A stretch of 5,518 nt of DNA from CAIKAP01 sp964574605 (GTDB lineage: Bacteria; Verrucomicrobiota; Verrucomicrobiia; Palsa-1439). Below the pieces are notes generated by a model. It did no database searches. It saw only the letters and a program-made list of their open reading frames with translations, and was not told where the DNA came from. The DNA lies in the NCBI GenBank assembly GCA_964574605.1, contig CAZNOK010000269.1, forward strand, positions 1 to 5,518. Direction: 5' to 3'. Below are positions 1-5,518 of the stretch, piece after piece (position 1 is the stretch's first letter; every line of letters begins with the position of its first letter). A program made the position numbers and the translations under genes.

Positions 1-2
1 AT

Positions 3-110
3 TATCACGGCCAATCGTTGAAGTGGGATCCTGCCCGGTTCGTTTTCCTCGATCGTTCCGCGAAAGCGGAGTGGTTGACGCGCGACTATCGCCGTCCGTG
101 GGCGGTCTGA
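3..110 (+). CDS. Gfo/Idh/MocA-family oxidoreductase, C-terminal end only (5' part outside window)
   Basis: Reading frame 3 is open from the window edge to a TGA at 108-110 and encodes 35 residues. It contains SLKWDPARFVF, then a short polar stretch, then LTRDYRRPWAV at the end. This arrangement, with an LKWDP motif about 30 residues before a closing R-x-PW-hydrophobic tail, is the familiar C-terminus of secreted or cytoplasmic NAD(P)-dependent Gfo/Idh/MocA oxidoreductases in Planctomycetes and Verrucomicrobia. That family oxidises or reduces sugars, inositols and related compounds. The Rossmann domain and catalytic residues lie outside the window, so substrate and cofactor cannot be judged. 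The stop lies two bases before a possible GTG start of the next gene, so the two may form one operon. The identification rests on a short C-terminal signature recalled from the family, not on an alignment. Confidence 0.72.
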   Translation, partial: YHGQSLKWDPARFVFLDRSAKAEWLTRDYRRPWAV

Positions 111-112
111 CG

Positions 113-2737
113 GTGAGAACGGAAGTGCAGCTAGAAGTTTTGGTCAACGAGAGGAACGCCGCCGTCCCGGCGGTTTCGGGCCGGACTCCGACCGCCGGGA
201 CGGCGGCGTTCCTGGCCAGAGCAATTGCGCTCTGTTTATTATTGGCCGCCTCCGTCAACGCGCAGACCGTTGTCCGCGAATGGCGGCCGGAAGAAATGGC
301 CCGCTGGTCTCCCGGCAGAGTCAAGAATGTGCGCGTTGCCGATGGCGCGTTCCAGTTCCAGACGGAAGTCGGCGACTCGATGTTAATCAGTCCGCCGTTC
401 GATGCGTTTCCTGCGACGCCGTGGCAATCTATCGAACTGGTGATGAAGAGTGATGTAACTGGTCCCGGCGAGTTTTTCTGGACGGGCACGACGAATACCA
501 AGTTCGGCGGCTTCTCGCCCGGCAAAGAAACACATTTCACCGTCACCGCCGGCGATTGGCAAACCTACCGTCTCGAACCGTATTGGCAGGCCGAAGGCAA
601 ACTGGTCCGTCTCCGTCTCGACTTCCCCGAACAACACGCCGGTCACTACGTCATCAAATCGCTGCGCGTGGTCGAGCGGCCAGCGACCGGCAAGGTGTCG
701 TTGCAGGCTGACGATGGCGGGGTTGTCTGCGTGCGGATGGCGGCGAAAACGGGTGAGGCGGCGGTGTTGTCGTTTGCCAGCCGCGCCGTCAACGGATTGC
801 ACCGGGTTAGTTTCCCGATTCACGCCGACGGCCGGATGCACACATACAACGTTGACGTGGCCGCCGACAAAAACTGGCGCGGCGAGATTGTCATGCTGGA
901 CTTGCCGCCCGGCGCGACGGCGACGGTCGGTCCGGAGCCGCAAGGTCCGCCCGACCTTGAAATCACGTTCCTCGGTCTGCAGGACCCGTGGGCGCGTTGC
1001 GGCAAGCCGGTGCGGCTCGAAGCGCGCGTCACGAATCGCGGTGGCGAGCCGGCGCGCGGGCTGAAGCCGCAGTTGGAACTCCAAGGCGCGAAGCTGATCG
1101 AAACCGGAACAAAACCGGAACAAATTGAGTTCGGAGTGCCGGAGACTTTCTCGTGGACAGTTCAGGCTGACCGACCGGGTGAAGCAACAGTGACGCTCGC
1201 ACTGGACGGCGGGGCGACGAGGACGGCGACGCTCCGGTTTCGCGAGCCATCGAAGTTGGCCAAGGCGAATTATGTTCCCGATCCGAAACCAGCGAAGAGC
1301 GATTACTTGGTCGGCGCATATTATTTCCCTGGCTGGTACACGGCGTCGGGTTGGGCGCCGTTGCGGGATTATCCCGAACGCCAGCCATTGCTCGGCTGGT
1401 ATCGCGAGGGCGATCCGGAAGTGGCCGACTGGCACATCAAATGGGCGGTCGAACACGGCATCAACTTCTTCCTTTACGACTGGTATTGGGACCGCGGCCA
1501 CCGGCATCTTGAACACGGAATCCATGACGGCTTGTTTCATGCGCGCTACCAGAACTTGATCAAGTTCTGTCTGCTGTACGCCAATCACAATTCGCAAGGC
1601 TCTCACTCGCCGGAGGATTTCGAGAAGCTCACGCAGTATTGGATCGAAAACTACTTCAAACGGCCCAACTACCTCACCATTGAAGGCAAACCGGTAGTTG
1701 TGATGTTCTCGTCGCAGAATCCCGCGCGCGACATGGGCACCGAGAAGGTCAAACCGACGTTCGACCGGATGCGGCAGATCTGCAAAGACGCCGGCCTTGG
1801 CGGGTTGTATTTGGTGGCCTGCATCAACAACGGGACGAATCTCCTACAGAAGATGAAGGACTGGGGCTACGACGCTGTCAGCGGCTACAACTGGCCTCGT
1901 GCCAACATGACTGCTGTTGAGACGGCAGCGAACCGCGCGCCGTTTGCGACGTGCATTGATGGCTATCGTCAGGCGTGGGACGACATCGCGAAGGCGAACG
2001 TTCTTCCGTTGATTCCGCCGGTGTGCGGTGGTTGGGATGCGCGTCCGTGGCACGGCGAGGCGACGCTGGTTCGCACGGGTCGCACGCCGGAGTTGTTCGA
2101 GCGCCATTTGCGCGACTGCAAGAAGTTCCTCGACCAACAGAAAGAGAAGATGTTGTTTGTCGAGGCGTGGAATGAATGGGGTGAAGGGAGCTACATCGAG
2201 CCGCACTGTGAGTTTGGCTTTGGCTATCTGGAAGCGATCCGCAAAGTGTTTGCGCCGCGCTCGCGCAAGCCGGCGGAGATCGTCCCCGCCGATGTCGGGC
2301 TTGGTCCATACGATGTTGTCGAGCAGCCACCGGTGACGGCGTGGAGTTTCACGACCGAGACGCTCGGCTGGAGCGGCAATGTGGAGAACTTCCGCGTGGC
2401 TGACGGCGCGTTGCGGTTCACCACACGTGGACGCGACCCGATCCTCACCAGTCCACGGGTGCAGGCGAGGGCGTCGCGGTTTCCGTTCTTCGAATTGCGG
2501 GTGAAAGCAAGCCGCGACATTGACGGTCAATTGTTCTGGCGCACGACCAACGCAAAAGAGAGTGATGCCAGCAGCGTGCATTTTCCGATTCGTGGCGACG
2601 GTCAGTTCCGCGACATCCGTGTTCGACTTGCCGACAACCGTCGCTGGCGCGGCGTCATCACCGGGTTCCGTTTTGACCCCGGCAGCGTGGACGGCGTCGA
2701 AGTGGCCGTTGAGTTCATCCGGCTGGCGAGTCAATAA
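113..2737 (+). CDS. Secreted GH99/WbsX-like glycan-active protein with flanking beta-sandwich modules
   Basis: Numbering is from GTG 113 (874 aa). Residues about 35-50 form a hydrophobic export signal (AIALCLLLAASVNA, likely cut before QTVV). Residues 51-187 are a beta-rich module. Residues about 188-270 resemble a partial copy of it. Residues 280-378 look like a CARDB/Ig-like domain. Residues 398-714 are the GH99-like (WbsX-type) domain, opening YLVGAYYFPGW and closing with WNEWGEGSYIEP. About 740-874 is a second copy of the N-terminal module. GH99 enzymes are endo-alpha-1,2-mannosidases/mannanases. Their two active-site glutamates are three residues apart, which fits E688 and E691 here, but the true substrate is unknown. 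The frame is open to the window edge, with a GTG at 23, but that start overlaps the upstream oxidoreductase tail. GTG 113, two bases after the upstream stop, is preferred. GTG 125 and TTG 140 are alternatives. No ATG lies before the signal peptide. Confidence 0.82.
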   Translation: MRTEVQLEVLVNERNAAVPAVSGRTPTAGTAAFLARAIALCLLLAASVNAQTVVREWRPEEMARWSPGRVKNVRVADGAFQFQTEVGDSMLISPPFDAFPATPWQSIELVMKSDVTGPGEFFWTGTTNTKFGGFSPGKETHFTVTAGDWQTYRLEPYWQAEGKLVRLRLDFPEQHAGHYVIKSLRVVERPATGKVSLQADDGGVVCVRMAAKTGEAAVLSFASRAVNGLHRVSFPIHADGRMHTYNVDVAADKNWRGEIVMLDLPPGATATVGPEPQGPPDLEITFLGLQDPWARCGKPVRLEARVTNRGGEPARGLKPQLELQGAKLIETGTKPEQIEFGVPETFSWTVQADRPGEATVTLALDGGATRTATLRFREPSKLAKANYVPDPKPAKSDYLVGAYYFPGWYTASGWAPLRDYPERQPLLGWYREGDPEVADWHIKWAVEHGINFFLYDWYWDRGHRHLEHGIHDGLFHARYQNLIKFCLLYANHNSQGSHSPEDFEKLTQYWIENYFKRPNYLTIEGKPVVVMFSSQNPARDMGTEKVKPTFDRMRQICKDAGLGGLYLVACINNGTNLLQKMKDWGYDAVSGYNWPRANMTAVETAANRAPFATCIDGYRQAWDDIAKANVLPLIPPVCGGWDARPWHGEATLVRTGRTPELFERHLRDCKKFLDQQKEKMLFVEAWNEWGEGSYIEPHCEFGFGYLEAIRKVFAPRSRKPAEIVPADVGLGPYDVVEQPPVTAWSFTTETLGWSGNVENFRVADGALRFTTRGRDPILTSPRVQARASRFPFFELRVKASRDIDGQLFWRTTNAKESDASSVHFPIRGDGQFRDIRVRLADNRRWRGVITGFRFDPGSVDGVEVAVEFIRLASQ
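152..213. repeat. Perfect 23-bp inverted repeat with 16-nt loop (REP-like palindromic element)
   Basis: Bases 152-174 are the exact reverse complement of 191-213, with a 16-nt loop at 175-190. Each arm is itself a hairpin: CCGCCG/CGGCGG around TCC at 159-173, and CCGCCG/CGGCGG around GGA at 192-206. The element can therefore fold as one long cruciform or as two small hairpins in opposite orientation. That is the architecture of REP/BIME-type intergenic palindromes. It lies just after the oxidoreductase stop and ends right where the signal peptide coding of the GH99-like gene begins. It is read through in that gene's frame without a stop. The geometry is seen directly. That it is a dispersed genomic family is an inference. 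Confidence 0.9.
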
Positions 2738-2772
2738 ACAAACTTGCTTTCGTCGCAAATCGTTGGCTAACT

Positions 2773-2779
2773 GGGGGGG
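2773..2779 (+). promoter_or_regulatory. G-tract at the ribosome-binding position of the aminopeptidase gene
   Basis: Seven consecutive G residues end seven bases before ATG 2787. This is the only purine-rich Shine-Dalgarno-like tract in the 49-nt spacer after the GH99-like stop, and it supports ATG 2787 over the longer in-frame extension that would begin at 2520 inside the preceding gene. It is not a canonical GGAGG, so pairing with 16S rRNA would be through GGGGG only. Confidence 0.45.
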
Positions 2780-2786
2780 CATAACG

Positions 2787-4079
2787 ATGCGACACGCGCC
2801 TATTCCATCCAAATTGTTTGTCGAGAACCGCGAGCGACTGAAAACACTGCTCCTGCCGAACTCCGTCGCGGTCGTCAACGCCAACGATATCCTGCCGACC
2901 AACGCCGACGGCACGCTGCGGATGCATCCGAACGCCGATTTGTTCTACCTGACCGGCATTGAGCAGGAGGAGAGCATCCTGCTGCTGGCGCCGAACGCAT
3001 TCGACGAGAAGCTGCGCGAGATCCTGTTCCTGCGCGAGCCGAACGAGCACCTCAAGGTGTGGGAAGGCCACAAACACTCCAAGGAAGAGGCGACGAAAAT
3101 CAGTGGCGTGAAGCAGGTCAAATGGCTCTCGGAGTTCCGCGGCGTTTTCCATCGGCTCATGTGCGAGTGCGAACACGTCTATCTCAACCGCAACGAGCAT
3201 GGCCGCGCGTCGCAGGAAGTCGAGACGCGCGATGACCGGTTCGTGCGCGACTGCCAGAGCCGGTATCCGCTTCACGATTACCAGCGGCTCGCGCTCTTAC
3301 TGCGCCGGTTGCGCGTGGTGAAGTCGGATGCTGAACTGGACTTGATCCGTCAGGCGTGCGCCATCACGCGCGCCGGGTTTCTGCGCGTGTTGCGCGTCGT
3401 GAAACCGGGGATCAACGAGGCGGAAGTTGAGGCCGAGTTTGCCCGCGAATTTATCCGTCGCCGCGGCGCATTCGCTTACAACCCGATCATCGCCGCGGGC
3501 GACAGCTCCTGCGTGCTGCACTACGAACAGAACGACCAGCCCTGCCGCAGGGGCGATTTGCTGTTGCTCGACGTGGCCGCAAGGTACGCCAACTACAACG
3601 GCGACATGACCCGCACGATTCCCGTCAGCGGAAAGTTCACGCGACGGCAACGGCGGGTGTACGACGCGGTGTTGCGCGTGCTGCGCGCGATGGTCAAGGC
3701 CGCGGTGCCCGGCAAGTTGCACCGCGACTGGCAGAAGGAAAGCGAGGCGTTGATGACGGAGGAATTACTCGCGCTGGGTTTGTTGAAGCCGCGCGACGTG
3801 AAGAAGCAGGATCCCGACAACCCGGCCTGCAAAAAGTATTTCAATCACGGCCTCGGCCATCCGCTCGGCCTGGACGTGCACGATGTCGGCTCCATGCGTC
3901 AACCATTTGCCGCCGGCTGGGTGTTGACCGTCGAGCCGGGCATCTACATTCCCGACGAAGGTTTCGGCATCCGGTTGGAGAATGATGTTCTGATTACGGA
4001 CAGCGGCACGGTTGACCTGATGGCGGACATCCCCATCGAGGCGGATGAAATCGAAACGTTGATGAATCGCCGTCGTTGA
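2787..4079 (+). CDS. pepP: Aminopeptidase P (Xaa-Pro aminopeptidase), M24B family
   Basis: The 430-residue product matches the usual length of bacterial aminopeptidase P, which removes an N-terminal residue when proline follows. No signal peptide is visible, so it is presumably cytoplasmic. The N-terminal AMP_N domain occupies about residues 1-165, with the typical FYLTGIEQEES segment. The pita-bread M24 domain follows from about 180 to 430. All five dinuclear metal ligands are visible: D262 in LLLDVAARY, D273 in YNGDMTRT, H358 in NHGLGHPLGLDVHD, E383 in TVEPGIY and E398 in RLENDVLI. H354 and H365 fit the additional conserved active-site histidines. ATG 2787 is chosen because family homology begins with PIPSKLFVENRERL. 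The frame is open back to 2520, but that stretch only shadows the end of the preceding gene. The next gene starts one base after the stop. The symbol follows the E. coli orthologue by family; strict orthology was not tested. Confidence 0.95.
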   Translation: MRHAPIPSKLFVENRERLKTLLLPNSVAVVNANDILPTNADGTLRMHPNADLFYLTGIEQEESILLLAPNAFDEKLREILFLREPNEHLKVWEGHKHSKEEATKISGVKQVKWLSEFRGVFHRLMCECEHVYLNRNEHGRASQEVETRDDRFVRDCQSRYPLHDYQRLALLLRRLRVVKSDAELDLIRQACAITRAGFLRVLRVVKPGINEAEVEAEFAREFIRRRGAFAYNPIIAAGDSSCVLHYEQNDQPCRRGDLLLLDVAARYANYNGDMTRTIPVSGKFTRRQRRVYDAVLRVLRAMVKAAVPGKLHRDWQKESEALMTEELLALGLLKPRDVKKQDPDNPACKKYFNHGLGHPLGLDVHDVGSMRQPFAAGWVLTVEPGIYIPDEGFGIRLENDVLITDSGTVDLMADIPIEADEIETLMNRRR

Positions 4080-4080
4080 C

Positions 4081-5484
4081 ATGAAGCGACTGCTTTTCGC
4101 CGTTTGTGTGCTCACGGCCCTCTCAGCCGCAGACGGCGCGACAGCGAGACCGAACATTATCTTCATTCTCGTGGACGATCTGCGCTGGGACGAGATGGAT
4201 TATCCCTTCGTCAACGTCCCCCACATCGCGCGCGTGGCGCGCGAAGGCGTTCGCTTCCAGAACGCCTTCGTCACCACCCCGCTCTGTTCGCCCAGCCGCG
4301 CCAGTTTCCTCACCGGTCAATACGCCCACACGCATGGCATCACCGACAACACTGATCGAAGCGCGCGGAGCCATGAACTCATCACGTTCCCGCGATTGTT
4401 GCACGACACCGGCTACGAAACGGCATTCATCGGCAAATGGCACATGGGACTCGACGACAACGCGCGGCCGGGGATTGATTATTGGGTCAGCGTCAAGGGA
4501 CAGGGCCGTTATCTCGATCCCGAATTGAACGTCAACGGCCAGCAAACAAGAATCACCGGCTATTTCACCGACATTCTCAACGGGTTTGCGAATCAATTCC
4601 TGAAACGACCCCACACCAAACCATTCTTGTTGTACATCTCGCACAAGGCCGTTCATCCCGACCTTGTGCAACGCGCCGACGGCAACATCTCCGATCCGAG
4701 CGCCGGCAAGTTCGTTCCTGCTGCGCGCCATCAAAGACTCTACGCCGGCGCGCGCATTCCGCATCGCGCCAATTATGGCAAACCGCCGACCGACAAACCG
4801 GCACTGCTGCGGCGGATCGCGGACTTGCCGCCGCTTGGCGCAAGGACCGGCACCAGCGACGACACCATCCGCAACCGACTCCGGATGCTGGCGTCGGTAG
4901 ATGAAGGACTCGGTGAGATATTTCGCATCCTCGAAGAGCAACAGCAGCTTGACGACACGCTCATTATTCTCGCCGGCGACGAGGGTTACTTCTATGGAGA
5001 GCACGGCCTGAGCGTCGAACGCCGGCTCGCGTACGAGGAATCCATTCGCATTCCGTTGTTCATGCGTTGGCCGAGACGGATGGAGGCAGGCAGGATGATT
5101 GAGCCGTTCGCGCTGAACATTGACATCGCCCCCACGCTCCTCGACATCGTCGGAGCGAAGATTCCCGGCGCCATGCACGGCCGCTCGCTCCTCCCGCTGC
5201 TGCGCGGCGACGCTGCCGCGGCGCGCTCGTGGCGTCGCTCGTTCCTGATTGAATATTGGTCAGACAGGGTGTTTCCCCGCATGACCAACATGGGATATCG
5301 GGCCGTTCGGACGGACCGCTGGAAACTGATTCGATACACCGACCTCAAAGGCATGGACGAGTTATACGATTTGAAGAACGACCCGTTTGAGATGAACAAT
5401 CTCGCGACCGAGCCAACGGCGCGCGGCTCTTTGGTCAAAGCACAAGAGGAACTGGAGCGATTGATATGCGTTTTCAAGAACTAA
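4081..5484 (+). CDS. Secreted type I (formylglycine-dependent) sulfatase
   Basis: The 467-residue product has a short signal peptide, MKRLLFAVCVLTALSAADGA, probably cleaved near residue 20-22, with no lipobox, so it should be exported as a soluble protein. The alkaline-phosphatase-like sulfatase fold starts at RPNIIFILVDDLRWD, giving metal ligands D32 and D33. The signature CSPSR at 69-73 carries C69, which must be converted to formylglycine, followed by ASFLTGQYAHTHG. GKWHMG supplies K119 and H121. SHKAVHP (188-193) is the second active-site histidine region. The late metal site reads GDEGYFYGEHG (D300, E301), where Asn or His normally follows the Asp. The C-terminal RTDRWKLIRYTD...ELYDLKNDPFEMNNLA segment is the family's usual ending, so the protein looks complete. 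It starts one base after the peptidase stop with no clear ribosome-binding site, suggesting translational coupling. The substrate is probably a sulfated polysaccharide or glycoside, not identifiable from sequence. No maturation enzyme is in the window. Confidence 0.95.
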   Translation: MKRLLFAVCVLTALSAADGATARPNIIFILVDDLRWDEMDYPFVNVPHIARVAREGVRFQNAFVTTPLCSPSRASFLTGQYAHTHGITDNTDRSARSHELITFPRLLHDTGYETAFIGKWHMGLDDNARPGIDYWVSVKGQGRYLDPELNVNGQQTRITGYFTDILNGFANQFLKRPHTKPFLLYISHKAVHPDLVQRADGNISDPSAGKFVPAARHQRLYAGARIPHRANYGKPPTDKPALLRRIADLPPLGARTGTSDDTIRNRLRMLASVDEGLGEIFRILEEQQQLDDTLIILAGDEGYFYGEHGLSVERRLAYEESIRIPLFMRWPRRMEAGRMIEPFALNIDIAPTLLDIVGAKIPGAMHGRSLLPLLRGDAAAARSWRRSFLIEYWSDRVFPRMTNMGYRAVRTDRWKLIRYTDLKGMDELYDLKNDPFEMNNLATEPTARGSLVKAQEELERLICVFKN

Positions 5485-5502
5485 AAGCTTCTCACAGAAC
5501 CC

Positions 5503-5518
5503 GTAGCCGCAGACTTTA
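5503..5518. repeat. Possible left half of a palindromic repeat cut by the window edge
   Basis: The last bases, GTAGCCGCAGACTTTA, begin 18 bases after the sulfatase stop. From memory, sequences of this type are the left arm of intergenic palindromes in verrucomicrobial genomes, in which the right arm would read GTCTGCGGCTAC. Only the left half is visible, so this is a prediction about the next dozen bases. No other terminator is visible in 5485-5502. Confidence 0.35.

Noticed and set aside
1..21. Frame 1 end (IITANR then stop) as the tail of an upstream gene
   Set aside because: Only six residues; frame 3 gives a longer tail with a recognisable family signature over the same bases.
383..1606. 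Minus-strand open frame of 407 codons
   Set aside because: Entirely antisense to a gene with clear domain content; no signal peptide, motif or ribosome-binding site of its own.
2744..2772. Possible promoter (TTGCTT, 17-nt spacing, CTAACT) before the peptidase gene
   Set aside because: Both boxes match the sigma-70 consensus too poorly, and the 49-nt spacer fits simple operon read-through.
2520..2786. N-terminal extension of the aminopeptidase frame by 89 codons
   Set aside because: It lies inside the GH99-like gene in another frame, has no family similarity, and aminopeptidase P homology and normal length begin at ATG 2787.
1844..2914. Long minus-strand open frame (356 codons) antisense to the GH99-like gene
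   Set aside because: Arginine- and alanine-rich composition without recognisable motifs; it is the shadow expected opposite a GC-rich coding strand and crosses into the next gene.
4081..4143. Lipoprotein signal (Cys 9) on the sulfatase
   Set aside because: The residues before the cysteine do not form a lipobox, and an ordinary Ala-type cleavage site follows near residues 20-22.
4123..5178. Minus-strand open frame of 351 codons opposite the sulfatase
   Set aside because: Antisense shadow of a well-conserved sulfatase; the product has no family features.

Overview
The window (about 58-60% G+C by eye) is a densely packed, wholly plus-strand stretch of bacterial chromosome. It reads as part of a carbohydrate-utilisation neighbourhood. 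In order it holds the last 35 codons of a probable Gfo/Idh/MocA-family oxidoreductase, a large secreted protein with a GH99/WbsX-like catalytic domain flanked by beta-sandwich modules, a complete cytoplasmic aminopeptidase P (M24B), and a secreted type I sulfatase. Exported sulfatases, GH99-like proteins and Gfo/Idh/MocA oxidoreductases together, plus GC-rich palindromic repeats between genes, suggest the Planctomycetota-Verrucomicrobiota-Chlamydiota group. A Pedosphaera/Limisphaerales-type verrucomicrobium is my best guess. This is inferred from gene content and is not proven.

Layout: 3-110 oxidoreductase tail (TGA at 108-110). 113-2737 GH99-like protein, whose first codons run through a perfect 23-bp inverted repeat (152-174 / 191-213) before a clear signal peptide. 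2738-2786 a 49-nt spacer with a run of seven G just before the next start. 2787-4079 aminopeptidase P. 4081-5484 sulfatase, starting one base after the peptidase stop. 5485-5518 a short tail that appears to enter a second palindrome cut by the window edge.

How the genes may work together: the GH99-like protein and the sulfatase both carry export signals, so they could act together outside the cytoplasm on a sulfated or mannose-type glycan. The oxidoreductase would handle a released sugar or sugar derivative. The aminopeptidase is a housekeeping-type enzyme with no obvious place in that pathway, but it is positioned as if co-transcribed and translationally coupled to the sulfatase. No sulfatase-maturation enzyme, transporter or regulator is present.

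The most interesting points are the palindromic element that appears to supply the N-terminal codons of a secreted enzyme, the triplicated beta-sandwich motif around the GH99-like domain, and the unusual Asp-Glu at the sulfatase's late metal-binding position. I saw no convincing new defence system, CRISPR array, RNA gene or insertion sequence.
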